Positions 41,384 to 50,755 are shown, counted from the first letter of the stretch. The stretch is DNA of 64,000 bases from Aestuariimicrobium sp. p3-SID1156 (GCF_025144225.1 NZ_JALXXB010000002.1:453268-517267), one strand, 5' to 3'. The notes: generated by a model not told the origin, from the sequence alone. A program made the numbers and translations.

Positions 41384-42733
41384 GTGACCAGCATCAGGGA
41401 GTCCGGCACCCACGCCCCCGGCACCTCCGCGATGCGCTCGCGTTCGAGGTCCGCGAATTCCGGGCTCCCGAAGACCAGCCGTACCGCTCTCGGCCCCGCC
41501 GCTGCGCCCGGACGCCAACCCGCCTGGCTTCGATCGGTCCTCGACGACCCCTTCAGTGACCAGTGGCTGGCAGTCTCCTCGGTCGCCCTGCTGGTGGGCA
41601 TCGGCCTGCTGATGGCGCTGTCCTCCTCCTCGGTGTACGCGCAGGCCAACGGCGACAGTGCCTACTACTACGCGATCCGCCAGGTCATGTTCCTGGCCAT
41701 CGGTATCCCCGGCGCCTGGATCCTCTCTCGCATGAACGAGCGGGCGCTCAAACCGTTGGGCTGGGCGGCCATCATCCTGGCGCTGGTGCTCCTCCTGCTG
41801 ACCTTTACCCCCCTGGGGCAGAACATCAAGGGCAACCGCAACTGGCTGCTGCTGGGCCCGATCAGCATGCAGCCCTCGGAGTTCGCCAAGGTCGCCATGA
41901 TCCTGTGGGGCGCCACGGTGCTGTCCACCAAGGAGAAGCTGCTGGACCAACCCAAGCACCTGCTGTTCCCCCTGCTCGTGGGGGCCCTGGCTGTCTGTGG
42001 CCTGGTGCTGCTCCAGGGCGACCTGGGCACCGGCCTGGTCATCGTGGGAATCCTGTTCTCGATCCTGTGGCTGATCGGGACCCCCTGGGTGGTGATGGGC
42101 ATGCTCATGGGCAGCGGCCTAGCCGTGGTGGGGTTGCTCGTGGTCTCCAGCGAGAACCGCATGACCCGAATCCGGCTCTTCCTGAACCCACCGGACAGCG
42201 GAGACATCACCGTCTCCCAGCAGCCGCTGAGTGCGATCTACGCCCTGGCCACCGGTGGGTGGTTCGGCGCGGGACTGGGGGAGTCGAAACAGAAGTGGGG
42301 CGGCCTCTATGACGGCGCCCAGAACGACTACGTCTTCGCCGTGCTGGGGGAGGAGATGGGCCTGCTGGGCACCTTTCTGGTGATCCTGCTGTTCGGGCTG
42401 CTCGCCTGGACCGGCCTTCGTATCGCGAAGCGCTCCGACACCCTCTTCCTGCGGGTGGTGTCCGGCGCGGTGACCTGTTGGATCATGCTGCAGGCCATGA
42501 TCAACATCGCCGTCGCGATGAACATGATCCCGGTGATCGGTGTCCCCCTCCCGTTCATCTCCGTGGGTGGCTCGGCGCTGTTGGCCAACCTGCTGGGTGT
42601 CGGACTACTGGTGGCCTGTGCCCGTCAGGAGCCTGCTGCCCGCCGTGCTCGCGCTGCCAGGTTGCAGCCCGAGCCTGCCCAGCCCCGCGTCACGACCGTG
42701 GTCCAGCGCCGACGCGCGACAGGCCGAGGCTGA
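41384..42733 (+). CDS. ftsW: septal peptidoglycan glycosyltransferase FtsW
   Basis: A 449-residue SEDS-family protein with about ten membrane helices that polymerises lipid II at the septum with FtsI. It has an Arg/Ser-rich cytoplasmic lead of about 50 residues. Then come ALSSSSVYA, NWLLLGPISMQPSEFAKVAMI (including the conserved Glu of PSEFAK), GLGESKQKWGGLYDGAQNDYVFAVLGEEMG and the end VPLPFISVGGSALLANLLGVGLL. The GTG at 41384 has GGGGAGGGG about five bases upstream. It follows murD by 19 bases and precedes murG by 102 bases, where a TAGGTT at 42783-42788 could be an internal promoter. Confidence 0.94.
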   Translation: MTSIRESGTHAPGTSAMRSRSRSANSGLPKTSRTALGPAAAPGRQPAWLRSVLDDPFSDQWLAVSSVALLVGIGLLMALSSSSVYAQANGDSAYYYAIRQVMFLAIGIPGAWILSRMNERALKPLGWAAIILALVLLLLTFTPLGQNIKGNRNWLLLGPISMQPSEFAKVAMILWGATVLSTKEKLLDQPKHLLFPLLVGALAVCGLVLLQGDLGTGLVIVGILFSILWLIGTPWVVMGMLMGSGLAVVGLLVVSSENRMTRIRLFLNPPDSGDITVSQQPLSAIYALATGGWFGAGLGESKQKWGGLYDGAQNDYVFAVLGEEMGLLGTFLVILLFGLLAWTGLRIAKRSDTLFLRVVSGAVTCWIMLQAMINIAVAMNMIPVIGVPLPFISVGGSALLANLLGVGLLVACARQEPAARRARAARLQPEPAQPRVTTVVQRRRATGRG

Positions 42734-42835
42734 CCCCCGACGCGGCGGCCTCCACGCGATACCGTGAAGGTGCCTTGGCAGATAGGTTTGCCATGGTGCC
42801 GGATGCCACGGAACCGGGACTGACGGGAGTGTGAG

Positions 42836-43957
42836 ATGGACAAGCCCTTGCGGGTGGTGCTGGCTGGTGGGGGCACGGCAGGGCACACCTCACCCCTCAT
42901 TGCCACTGCGCAGGCCCTCCAACAGGCCACCGACGTCTCTCTGAGCTGCATCGGGACTGCCCGCGGCCTGGAGACCACCGTCATTCCCGCCGCCGGGCTC
43001 GAACTCGACCTGGTCGACCCCGTCCCGATGCCGCGTTCGCTCACCCCGCAACTCGCCCTGGTGCCCGCCCGTCTGGTCGGAGCTGTCCGCCAGGCTCGGG
43101 CGATCCTGCACAAGCGGGGGGCCGACGTCATGGTCGGCTTCGGAGGCTACGTCTCGATGCCCGCCTACCTGGCCGCGCGCAGCCTGCGCATCCCCATCGT
43201 GATCCACGAGCAGAACGCGGTGCCCGGGTTGGCCAACAAGGTTGCCGCTCGCTTCGCCGCCGTCACCGCGACCTCCTTCCCCCAGACCCCCCTGCCCGGT
43301 GCCCGGTTCATCGGCCTGCCGGTGCGCACCGAGATCGCGACCCTGGCCACCCAGGGACGCCCGACTCGCGCCGAGGCACGAGAGTCTCTCGGGCTCGACC
43401 CCGAGCGTCCCGCCCTGCTGGTGAGCGGCGGCTCGCAGGGTGCCCGCTCGATCAACACCGCCACCGTCGCCGCGCGCGACGAGCTGCTCGCCCAGGGGTT
43501 CCAGGTCCTGCACGTCTGGGGGAAGAAGAACTTCAAGCCCGACGAGCATCGCGCCATGACCGACGAGGCCACCGGCGGACGCTACGTCCCCCTCGCCTAT
43601 GTCGAGGGCATGCAGGAGGCCTATGCCGCCGCCGACCTGATGCTGGGACGCTCCGGGGCCGGGACCGTGGTCGAGACCGCCGTCGTCGGCCTGCCGGGTG
43701 TCTTCGTGCCGCTCCCGCACGGCAACGGTGAGCAGGCCCGCAATGCCGATCCCCTGGTTGCTGCCGGGGCAGCAGTCCTGGTGCCCGATGCCGACCTGGA
43801 CGCCTCTCGACTGGTCTCCGAGGTCAGCCCCCTGCTCTCCGATCACACGAGGCTGGAGGCCATGGCCCGGGCAGGTCGTGACCTGATGCCCGCCGATGCT
43901 GCCGCCACGCTCGCCGGTCTGGTGATCGGCTCCGCACGCCCCGAGAGGTCCGCATGA
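42836..43957 (+). CDS. murG: UDP-GlcNAc transferase MurG
   Basis: A 373-residue GT28 glycosyltransferase that converts lipid I to lipid II at the inner face of the membrane. It shows the glycine loops VVLAGGGTAGHTSPLIATAQ and VMVGFGGYVSMPAYLAA, the motif HEQNAVPGLANK, LVSGGSQGARSIN for nucleotide binding, and GRSGAGTVVETAVVGLPGVFVPLPH near the UDP site. Length is normal. GGGAG precedes the ATG. It ends in an ATGA overlap with murC. Confidence 0.96.
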   Translation: MDKPLRVVLAGGGTAGHTSPLIATAQALQQATDVSLSCIGTARGLETTVIPAAGLELDLVDPVPMPRSLTPQLALVPARLVGAVRQARAILHKRGADVMVGFGGYVSMPAYLAARSLRIPIVIHEQNAVPGLANKVAARFAAVTATSFPQTPLPGARFIGLPVRTEIATLATQGRPTRAEARESLGLDPERPALLVSGGSQGARSINTATVAARDELLAQGFQVLHVWGKKNFKPDEHRAMTDEATGGRYVPLAYVEGMQEAYAAADLMLGRSGAGTVVETAVVGLPGVFVPLPHGNGEQARNADPLVAAGAAVLVPDADLDASRLVSEVSPLLSDHTRLEAMARAGRDLMPADAAATLAGLVIGSARPERSA

Positions 43958-45369
43958 GCCTGCGCACCCCAGTTGACGTCCCGGCCGCGCTCGAACTCGG
44001 GCGCGTCCACTTCATCGCCATCGGTGGCGCCGGCATGAGCGGAATCGCCCGGCTCTTCCACGAGCTGGGCGTCCCGGTCAGCGGTTCTGACCAGGTCGAC
44101 TCAGCCACCCTGCACGAACTGGCGGACCAGGGCATCACCACCTTCGTCGGACACTCCGCCGCCCAGCTCGGCGAGGCGGACACCGTCGTGGTCTCCTCAG
44201 CGATCCGGGAGAGCAACCCCGAACTCGTGGAGGCCCGCCGCCGCGGCCTGCGTGTCCTGCACCGTTCCGCCGCCCTGGCCGCCCTGATGCGGGGACGCGT
44301 CGGTATCTCCATCGCCGGCACCCACGGCAAGACCACCACCACCGGTATGTGCGCAGTCATGCTCACCGCGGCCGGGGCAGACCCCAGCTATGTCATCGGA
44401 TCCCCACTCGCATCCAGCGGGACCAGCGCACACCTCGGCACCGGCCAGGCCTTCGTCGTGGAGGCCGATGAGTCCGACGGCTCCTTCCTGCAGTACCCCA
44501 CCACGGTCGCAGTCGTGACCAATGTCGAGGCAGACCACCTGGACAACTGGGCCACCCCGGAGGCCTACCTGCAGGGCTTCGAGAAGTTCGCCTCCCAGCA
44601 CGGGGTGCGCGCGCTGGTGGCCGGCGTCGATGACGCGGGTGCCGCCGAACTCGCCCGCCGCATGCGCGACAACGGGCTCGAGGTGATCACCTACGGCACC
44701 GGGTCCGACTGCGACGTCCTGCTCGGCAACCTCGACTTCGAGGGCACCCATGCCTCGGCCGACCTCACCTACCGGGGCCACACGGTCCGGCTGCAGCTGC
44801 AGGTCCCAGGCAAGTACAACCTGGAGAATGCCGCCGCTGCCTACGCCGTGGGCCGTTTCCTGGGCCTGGACCACGAGGCACTGTTGCGTGGTGCCCGCAG
44901 CTTCACCGGCACCCTGCGCCGCTTCCAACTCGTCGGACGGCCGGCGGGCATCGCGGTGTACGACGACTATGCCCACCATCCGACCGAGCTGCGCGCGGCG
45001 CTGACCGCCGCCCGCCGTGCCGTCGAGGGTGGGGGACGCCTGGTGGCCTGCTTCCAGCCGCACCTGTTCAGCCGCACCACGGAGTTCGCCGAGGAGTTCG
45101 GCGAGGCTCTGGCACTGGCTGATGTCTCCTTCGTGACCGACATCTACGCGGCCCGCGAGGACCCGGTGCCGGGCGTCACCGGAATGCTCGTGGTGGAGGC
45201 CGCCCGCCGCCACGGTGCAGACGTCCGCTGGGTGCCGGACAAGGGGGATCTGGCCGGCGAGATCGCCGCGCAGATCCGCCCGGGTGACCTGGTGATGACC
45301 CTCGGCGCCGGAGACGTCACCTTGGTCGGGCCCCTGCTGGTTGGCCAGCTCGGGGGGAGCACCGCCTGA
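43954..45369 (+). CDS. murC: UDP-MurNAc--L-alanine ligase MurC
   Basis: A 471-residue Mur ligase that adds the first stem-peptide residue. Motifs are HFIAIGGAGMSGIARL at the N-terminus, the ATP loop SIAGTHGKTTTTGMCAVML near residue 112, VVEADESDGSF near 170, NVEADHLDNW, and VYDDYAHHPTELRAAL near 335, with FQPHLFSRT following. All catalytic regions are intact. It overlaps murG by ATGA and ftsQ by one base (TGATG), so production with MurG and FtsQ is probably coupled. Confidence 0.96.
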   Translation: MSLRTPVDVPAALELGRVHFIAIGGAGMSGIARLFHELGVPVSGSDQVDSATLHELADQGITTFVGHSAAQLGEADTVVVSSAIRESNPELVEARRRGLRVLHRSAALAALMRGRVGISIAGTHGKTTTTGMCAVMLTAAGADPSYVIGSPLASSGTSAHLGTGQAFVVEADESDGSFLQYPTTVAVVTNVEADHLDNWATPEAYLQGFEKFASQHGVRALVAGVDDAGAAELARRMRDNGLEVITYGTGSDCDVLLGNLDFEGTHASADLTYRGHTVRLQLQVPGKYNLENAAAAYAVGRFLGLDHEALLRGARSFTGTLRRFQLVGRPAGIAVYDDYAHHPTELRAALTAARRAVEGGGRLVACFQPHLFSRTTEFAEEFGEALALADVSFVTDIYAAREDPVPGVTGMLVVEAARRHGADVRWVPDKGDLAGEIAAQIRPGDLVMTLGAGDVTLVGPLLVGQLGGSTA

Positions 45370-46133
45370 TGGCCTCCTCGAAGGGTCGTCGACGACGCCG
45401 TGAGGGTGTTGCGGCCCTGCCGGTCACGATCACGGACGCCGCCCTGGCCCGACGTCGCAAGCGTTCTCGCCAGCGCCGCAGGCTCTGGCGTCGGCTGGCC
45501 GTGCTCGGGACGGCCCTGCTGTTGGCAGTGGTCATCACCTGGCTGGTGGCCTTCAGCCCCGTCCTGGCAGCCAAGCGGGTGCAGGTGAGCGGGGTGCAGG
45601 TGCTCAGCGCCCCCAGCGTGACACAGGCAGCAGCGGTACCGCTGGGGCGTCCCCTCGCCCGGATCGACACGGCAACCATCGCGCAGCGCGTGGCGGCACT
45701 GCCGCAGGTGGAAAAGGTCCACGTGAACCGTGCGTGGCCCCATACCGTCACCATCGCCGTGACCGAACGCACCCCTGTGCTCCAACGTCGCGACGCTGGT
45801 ACCTGGCACTGGGTGGATGCCACTGGTCGCAGCTTCCACCAGACCCCGGAGCCGAAGGCGAAGCTCGTCGTGGTGGAGGCCCCGGCGGACCAGCGCATCC
45901 TGCGTGACTGTGCCACGGTGTCGGCCTCCCTGAGCCCCAAGCTGCGGCAGGCCCTTCACAAGATGAGTGCCACCTCCCCCGACACCATCACCCTTCACCT
46001 GAGCGGTGGACGCACCGTGATCTGGGGCTCAGCCGCGGAATCGGACACCAAGAGCCAGGTGGCGACCGCCCTGCTGGGGGTGAAGGCGACTGTCTTCGAC
46101 GTCTCCTCCCCGGCGAACCCGACCTCGCGCTGA
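45369..46133 (+). CDS. ftsQ: cell division protein FtsQ
   Basis: A 254-residue bitopic protein. About 45 basic residues (RRRREGVAALP, ARRRKRSRQRRRLWRRL) lie in the cytoplasm, followed by one membrane helix (LAVLGTALLLAVVITWLVAF). The external POTRA domain follows (VQVSGVQVLSAPSVTQAA, LPQVEKVHVNRAWPHTVTIAVTER), then the beta domain. It recruits FtsL and FtsB at the septum. The start overlaps the murC stop by one base. A 247-base gap then separates it from ftsZ. Confidence 0.93.
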   Translation: MASSKGRRRRREGVAALPVTITDAALARRRKRSRQRRRLWRRLAVLGTALLLAVVITWLVAFSPVLAAKRVQVSGVQVLSAPSVTQAAAVPLGRPLARIDTATIAQRVAALPQVEKVHVNRAWPHTVTIAVTERTPVLQRRDAGTWHWVDATGRSFHQTPEPKAKLVVVEAPADQRILRDCATVSASLSPKLRQALHKMSATSPDTITLHLSGGRTVIWGSAAESDTKSQVATALLGVKATVFDVSSPANPTSR

Positions 46134-46380
46134 GCCAGCCCAGGACCTTGGGGCGGGCGTCCCCTCATCGGCCACCACCAAGGTCTAGACCCATGGTTGA
46201 GGTTCGCCGATTCCGGGCCCGTTCGATGGACACCCTCGGCGGGGCATCCCATAGGCTGGCGTGGACGACGGGACCGAATGAGCCCGTTCAGAACGAGTGT
46301 CCACAGGACGAGTGTTCGGGCAGAGGTGGACAGCCTCGCGTCCCGGGCGTGCTGATATCAACGAGTGAGGCGGGACTGAA
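46134..46380 (+). promoter_or_regulatory. ftsQ-ftsZ intergenic region with candidate promoter
   Basis: No gene is seen. TAGGCT at 46252-46257 is the best -10 candidate for ftsZ, with a weak TGGACA 19 bases upstream; it would give a leader of about 115 bases. Several actinobacterial ftsZ genes carry their own promoters here. There is only a poor ribosome site (GGCGGGA) before the GTG at 46381. Confidence 0.35.
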
Positions 46381-47607
46381 GTGGCCAGTGCATCCCAGAA
46401 CTACCTGGCGGTCATCAAGGTGGTCGGTGTCGGCGGCGGCGGTGTGAATGCTGTCAACCGCATGATCGAGGCCGGTCTGAAGGGTGTCGAGTTCATCGCG
46501 ATCAACACCGACGCGCAGGCCCTGCTGATGAGTGACGCGGACGTCAAGCTCGACGTCGGCCGTGAGTTGACCCGTGGTCTCGGCGCCGGTGCCGACCCCG
46601 AGAAGGGTCGCCAGGCCGCTGAGGACCATTCCGACGAGATCGAGGCCGCCCTCAAGGGTGCCGACATGGTCTTCGTCACCGCAGGTGAGGGTGGTGGCAC
46701 CGGCACCGGTGGCGCTCCCGTGGTCGCCAAGATCGCCCGCTCGCTGGGCGCGCTGACCATCGGTGTCGTCACCCGCCCATTCAGCTTCGAGGGGCGTCGT
46801 CGCTCCAACCAGGCTGAGGAGGGCATCAGCCGCCTCCGCGAGGAGGTCGACACCCTCATCGTCATCCCCAACGACAAGCTGCTCGCCATGACCGACCACC
46901 AGGTCGCCATCCTGGAGGCCTTCAAGCAGGCCGACACCGTCCTCCTGCAGGGCGTATCGGGCATCACCGACCTCATCACCACCCCCGGCCTCATCAACCT
47001 CGACTTCGCCGACGTGAAGTCGATCATGAAGGACGCCGGCTCGGCCCTGATGGGCATCGGTTCGGCGCGCGGGGAGGACCGCGCCCGCGCCGCCGCCGAG
47101 ATGGCGATCAGCTCCCCGCTGCTGGAGGCCAGCATCGACGGGGCCCAGGGTGTCCTGCTCTCGATCGCCGGTGGCTCGGACCTGGGCCTGTTCGAGGTCT
47201 CGCACGCCGCCCAGCTGATCGAGGAAGCAGCCCACGACGAGGCCAACATCATCTTCGGTACCGTCATCGACGACTCGCTGGGTGACGAGGTGCGCGTCAC
47301 CGTCATCGCGGCCGGCTTTGCCGATGGAGTGCCCAACCGCCGCCCGCAGCAGGCCCGCCCGAACCTGCAGCAGCGTCCTGCCCAGCAGCCCCCGCAGCAG
47401 CCGGGCCAGTCGGGTGCCGGCCAGCCCGGCGTCGGCGGGCAGCCCTCGGGCCAGCAGACCTTGTCCGCTCCCGCCCAGCCGGTGCAGGAACGCCCCGAGC
47501 AGATCAGCCGCCCGCGTCCCCAGTTCACCAACGAGACCCTGGGCACCCAGCGTCCGGCCGCCCCGAGCGGCGACGACGACCTGGACGTGCCTGACTTCAT
47601 GAAGTGA
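46381..47607 (+). CDS. ftsZ: cell division protein FtsZ
   Basis: A 408-residue tubulin-like GTPase forming the Z ring. [16 protein letters not shown] starts the nucleotide fold. The tubulin signature GGGTGTG lies at residues 104-110, followed by [19 protein letters not shown]. The T7 loop [11 protein letters not shown] supplies the catalytic Asp residues. After residue 320 comes a Pro/Gln-rich linker and the C-terminal peptide [10 protein letters not shown], the docking site for SepF and other partners. Start is GTG at 46381. A perfect hairpin lies just after the stop. Confidence 0.98.
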   Translation: MASASQNYLAVIKVVGVGGGGVNAVNRMIEAGLKGVEFIAINTDAQALLMSDADVKLDVGRELTRGLGAGADPEKGRQAAEDHSDEIEAALKGADMVFVTAGEGGGTGTGGAPVVAKIARSLGALTIGVVTRPFSFEGRRRSNQAEEGISRLREEVDTLIVIPNDKLLAMTDHQVAILEAFKQADTVLLQGVSGITDLITTPGLINLDFADVKSIMKDAGSALMGIGSARGEDRARAAAEMAISSPLLEASIDGAQGVLLSIAGGSDLGLFEVSHAAQLIEEAAHDEANIIFGTVIDDSLGDEVRVTVIAAGFADGVPNRRPQQARPNLQQRPAQQPPQQPGQSGAGQPGVGGQPSGQQTLSAPAQPVQERPEQISRPRPQFTNETLGTQRPAAPSGDDDLDVPDFMK

Positions 47608-47622
47608 CCATGCACCTGTGAG

Positions 47623-47655
47623 AGGACGCCGCATCCTGCTGGGGTGCGGCGTCCT
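47623..47655 (+). terminator. hairpin terminator after ftsZ
   Basis: AGGACGCCGCA (47623-47633) pairs perfectly with TGCGGCGTCCT (47645-47655), an 11-bp stem with an 11-base loop. No U-tract follows. It ends 13 bases before the pgeF -10 box, separating the two transcripts. Confidence 0.65.
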
Positions 47656-47667
47656 GTGCATGCGGGC

Positions 47668-47673
47668 TAGGCT
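47668..47673 (+). promoter_or_regulatory. -10 element of leaderless pgeF gene
   Basis: TAGGCT ends six bases before the GTG at 47680. Confidence 0.6.
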
Positions 47674-47679
47674 CTGCGC

Positions 47680-48459
47680 GTGTTCAGACTTCGCATCGGG
47701 CCCGAGGCCAATCGTGGCGTGGGCATCGCCTTCACTGATCGCCACGGGGGAGTCTCGGCCCCCGACATGGGCCCGCTCAACCTGGGCCGCACCCTCGACG
47801 ACGAGCTGGCCAATGTCGAGACCAATTTCGAGCGCGTCCGGCGCGCCCTGGGGGTGCAGAAGCTGGTGACCACCAGCCAGGTCCATGGGCCGGAGGTACT
47901 CACCGTCGACGATGACGTGCTCCACCAGTGGGGTCCGCGTGCGCATCTGGGGGCACCGGCAGGAGAGCGCAGCCTGGTCGAGGCCGACGCCATGGTGACC
48001 GCACTGCCCGATGTCGGACTCTGCATCCGGGTCGCCGACTGTGTCCCCGTGCTCCTGGCCGACGTGGACTCCGGTGTGCTGGGCGCCGCGCATGCTGGGC
48101 GCGTGGGGTTCCTGGCGGGCGTGCTGGTCAGGACTGTCGAGAGGATGCGGGAGCTGGGCGCCGGGGAGATCGTGGCCTGGATCGGGCCCCATGTCTGTGG
48201 TGACTGCTACGAGGTGCCCGCCGAGATGGCAGAGCAGGTGTCCAGGACCCACCCCGAGGCGGTGACCCGCACCAGCTGGGGGACGCCTGGCCTCGACCTG
48301 GGGCAGGCTTGCGAGGTGCAGTTGGTCGAGCTGGGCGTGCAGCCCGTGCGACTTGACCCCTGCACCCGGACCGAGCCCGACCTGCACTCCCATCGTCGCG
48401 ATGGTGAGCGTGCCGGCCGCATGGGCGCCCTGATTTGGCGCGTGTCGCGCCCCACCTGA
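47680..48459 (+). CDS. pgeF: peptidoglycan editing factor PgeF (YfiH/DUF152, laccase domain)
   Basis: A 259-residue member of the YfiH family, once called polyphenol oxidase. In E. coli it removes wrongly incorporated L-serine from UDP-MurNAc; other members act on purine nucleosides. Family features are GVGIAFTDRHGGVS at the start, TTSQVHGPEVLTVD with a metal His, ADCVPVLLAD, GAAHAGRVGFLAG and IGPHVCGDCYEVP, giving the His/Cys/His zinc site. Usual position after ftsZ is kept. It has its own leaderless promoter, so it is not simply part of the ftsZ transcript. Confidence 0.9.
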   Translation: MFRLRIGPEANRGVGIAFTDRHGGVSAPDMGPLNLGRTLDDELANVETNFERVRRALGVQKLVTTSQVHGPEVLTVDDDVLHQWGPRAHLGAPAGERSLVEADAMVTALPDVGLCIRVADCVPVLLADVDSGVLGAAHAGRVGFLAGVLVRTVERMRELGAGEIVAWIGPHVCGDCYEVPAEMAEQVSRTHPEAVTRTSWGTPGLDLGQACEVQLVELGVQPVRLDPCTRTEPDLHSHRRDGERAGRMGALIWRVSRPT

Positions 48460-48572
48460 CACCACCGAGCACGCCATTCCGTTAGCGTGGACGCCGAGTC
48501 GCCGTTGGCCCGAAGCACGGCGGGACCGCACCACGGTTGCCACGGGAATCACAGTTGGAAGGGGTACTTCAC

Positions 48573-49196
48573 ATGGCGGGACAGATCCGCAAGGCCGCTG
48601 CCTGGTTGGGCATCGTCCCTGACGAGCGCTACGACGAGGACTACGACGTGGACGACGCCTATGACGAGTACACCGAGCAGTTCGTGGACGCCGACGTGGA
48701 GGAGGCGGAGCCCTCCGCCGTGACCCGGCTCACCCGCGACCAGGGGCACCGCGACCAGGGGCACCGTGATCAGGGGCACCGTGATCAGGGGCACCGTGAG
48801 TCCCGCATTCGCGAGAATGCAGTCGTTCGTCGTGAGGAGGACCAGCCCGTGGCCCAGACCCGAGGCGCCAGCGTCGCCACCACCCGCTCGTCGCGTCCCG
48901 AGTCGGTGGCCACCGACCTGAGCCGCATCGTGACGGTGCACCCCCGCACCTACAACGAGGCGCGCACCATCGGGGAGCACTTCCGTGACGGCGTGCCGGT
49001 GATCATGAACGTCTCCGACATGGACGACGCCGACGCCAAGCGACTGATCGACTTCGCTGCCGGGCTCACCTTTGGGCTGCGTGGCACGATTGAGAAAGTG
49101 ACGAACAGGGTCTTCCTGCTCTCGCCACCCAATGTGAACGTGACCGCCGAGGACAAGGAACGCATCGCCTCGGGAGGATTCTTCAACCAGAGCTGA
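48573..49196 (+). CDS. sepF: cell division protein SepF
   Basis: A 207-residue division protein that tethers FtsZ to the membrane and is essential in Actinobacteria, which lack FtsA. The N-terminal amphipathic helix [12 protein letters not shown] is the membrane anchor. An acidic linker (residues 15-55) and four copies of DQGHR come next. The globular SepF domain (about 115-207) has [44 protein letters not shown] and [19 protein letters not shown]. The ATG at 48573 is preceded by GGAAGGGG eight bases upstream. yggT follows 27 bases later. Confidence 0.94.
   Translation: MAGQIRKAAAWLGIVPDERYDEDYDVDDAYDEYTEQFVDADVEEAEPSAVTRLTRDQGHRDQGHRDQGHRDQGHRESRIRENAVVRREEDQPVAQTRGASVATTRSSRPESVATDLSRIVTVHPRTYNEARTIGEHFRDGVPVIMNVSDMDDADAKRLIDFAAGLTFGLRGTIEKVTNRVFLLSPPNVNVTAEDKERIASGGFFNQS
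48738..48797 (+). repeat. four 15-base tandem repeats inside sepF
   Basis: Repeats at 48738, 48753, 48768 and 48783 encode DQGHR each time. Units differ only at third codon positions (GAC or GAT, CGC or CGT), so the protein is identical in all four. The array lies in the disordered SepF linker and could change copy number by slippage. Confidence 0.9.
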
Positions 49197-49223
49197 CCTC
49201 TGGACCGATGACGAGGAGGGGTC

Positions 49224-49511
49224 GTGGCAATGATCGGCCTGGTGCTGGCGCTGGCACTCAACCTCTACATGTTCCTCTTCTTCGTCAGGATGATCATGTC
49301 CTTCGTGCCGTTGGCCAGTCCCGGCTTCCAGCCGCGCGGGCTGGTGCTCGTCCTCTTCGAGACCGTCTACACGCTCACCGACCCGCTCATCCGGTTCTAC
49401 GAGCGGTTCATCCCTCCGCTGAGGCTGGGTGGAGTTGCCGTCTCGCTGGGTTTCCTGGCCGCCTGGTTCACCCTGGTGCTGGCACGGCGGCTTGTCTGGC
49501 TGCTGTTCTGA
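49224..49511 (+). CDS. YggT-family membrane protein
   Basis: A 95-residue protein with two hydrophobic segments: MIGLVLALALNLYMFLFFVRM and GGVAVSLGFLAAWFTLVLAR. TDPLIRFYERFIPP in the middle is the conserved YggT loop (usually DPxxRxxRRxIPP). Located between sepF and divIVA as in most Actinobacteria (ylmG). The role is unclear; in some bacteria and plastids homologues affect division or nucleoid distribution. GGAGGGG lies a few bases before the GTG start. Confidence 0.9.
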   Translation: MAMIGLVLALALNLYMFLFFVRMIMSFVPLASPGFQPRGLVLVLFETVYTLTDPLIRFYERFIPPLRLGGVAVSLGFLAAWFTLVLARRLVWLLF

Positions 49512-49578
49512 CAGACCCGGAGCCAGCTCTGAGGAGCTCTGCGTTGGCCCACTTCTTTCCCGCAGCGACAGGCTGCGA

Positions 49579-49584
49579 TAGCCT
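49579..49584 (+). promoter_or_regulatory. candidate -10 upstream of divIVA
   Basis: TAGCCT, about 100 bases before the divIVA ATG, in the 172-base gap after yggT. No clear -35 seen. Confidence 0.3.
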
Positions 49585-49683
49585 GAACCCGATCCGTGCG
49601 CGGGAAACGCGCTGCGGTGCCACTGTTGTCCGCTTCCTCCGGCGCGTCCGCGCGGGAGGGGGCCCCGATTCTTGGAGTAGACA

Positions 49684-50640
49684 ATGACGCTGAGCCTCAA
49701 CGAGGTCCGCGACGTTCGGTTCCCGATGGCACGCCGCGCCAATGAGGGCTACCGTGCCGGTGAGGTCGACGACTTCGTGGACAAGGTGTACGCCACCATG
49801 ACCACCCTCACTGACGAGAACGAACGCCTCAAGTCGCAGATGAGCGCCCTCAACGAGGATTCTCGCGTCGCGCAGAACAGCGCGGCCTCCGACGAGCTGC
49901 GCGCCGAGAACGAGCGTCTGAAGTCAGAGCTGGAGGCAGCCCGTGCCGAGAGCCAGACCCGTGTCTCCGTGACCCAGCCCGACCAGGGCCAGCTGAGCCA
50001 GGCCCGCGAGGAGCTGGACCGCCTCCGGCGTGAGAACGCAGAGCTGCAGCAGCGCGAGCAGCAGCTGCGCTCCGAGCTCGACACTGCCCGTACCCAGCAG
50101 GCGCAGAGCCTTGCGGGTTCCGGCAAGGTCGAGCACATCACGGTCAGCACCAGCGATCAGGCCTCCCCGGTGGTCATCCGTCTGGTCCAGCTGGCCACGG
50201 AGCAGGCCGAGAATTTGGTCTCCGAGGCCGAGGCCGAGGCAGCCCGCAAGCGCGCCGACGCCGAGCGCGAGGCCGACCAGACCACCTCTGCGGCCCGCGC
50301 GGAGGCCGAGCGCATCAACAACGAGGCGCGCGAGAACTCCGAGCGCATGGCCCGCGAGGCCCAGCAGCGCGCAGACCAGGTGGACGTCGACGCCCGCAAC
50401 CGCCGTGGCGAGCTGTTCACCGAGCTGGAGCGTGAGCGCGACGAGTTCCAGGGCAAGGTCGACCAGCTGCGCAGCTACGAGTCGGACTATCGCCAGCGCA
50501 TCATCGGTCACCTGCGCCAGCAGGCCGAGGCCATCGAGAAGCACGACATGCAGCCGGGAGAAGCGCCCTCGCTGCTGGGTGACGAGCGTGGCAAGTCCGC
50601 CACCCCGCGCCTGGACGCCCTGCTGGCCAACAAGCACTGA
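49684..50640 (+). CDS. divIVA: DivIVA/Wag31 polar scaffold protein
   Basis: A 318-residue coiled-coil protein that marks cell poles and guides tip growth in Actinobacteria. The N-terminal DivIVA membrane-binding domain reads LSLNEVRDVRFPMARRANEGYRAGEVDDFVDKV (key residues Phe13, Arg17-18 and Tyr23). A heptad-rich coil covers about residues 38-125, then a short spacer (SDQASPVVIRLVQLATEQAE) and a second, Ala/Glu/Arg-rich coil to residue 280. Only a short tail follows. Wag31 is a target of PASTA kinases; Thr residues near the end of the first domain (ATMTTLTDE) are candidate sites. GGAG lies seven bases before the ATG. Confidence 0.95.
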   Translation: MTLSLNEVRDVRFPMARRANEGYRAGEVDDFVDKVYATMTTLTDENERLKSQMSALNEDSRVAQNSAASDELRAENERLKSELEAARAESQTRVSVTQPDQGQLSQAREELDRLRRENAELQQREQQLRSELDTARTQQAQSLAGSGKVEHITVSTSDQASPVVIRLVQLATEQAENLVSEAEAEAARKRADAEREADQTTSAARAEAERINNEARENSERMAREAQQRADQVDVDARNRRGELFTELERERDEFQGKVDQLRSYESDYRQRIIGHLRQQAEAIEKHDMQPGEAPSLLGDERGKSATPRLDALLANKH

Positions 50641-50679
50641 CAGCCGGGCAGGTCCGACCAGACTCCCTGCACCCCTCCG

Positions 50680-50707
50680 CTCCGGGTGGGCCCCCAGCCC
50701 CCCGGAG
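50680..50707 (+). terminator. hairpin after divIVA
   Basis: CTCCGGG (50680-50686) pairs with CCCGGAG (50701-50707) around a 14-base loop, 40 bases after the divIVA stop. No U-tract. Confidence 0.4.
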
Positions 50708-50755
50708 CCTTGTGCGTCGTCCGGGTGTTGCGCGCAGGGGCCTATTCGGTAGGGC

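Noticed and set aside
46288..48552. A 754-codon minus-strand frame across ftsZ and pgeF
   Set aside because: Antisense to two clear genes; no domain recognised.
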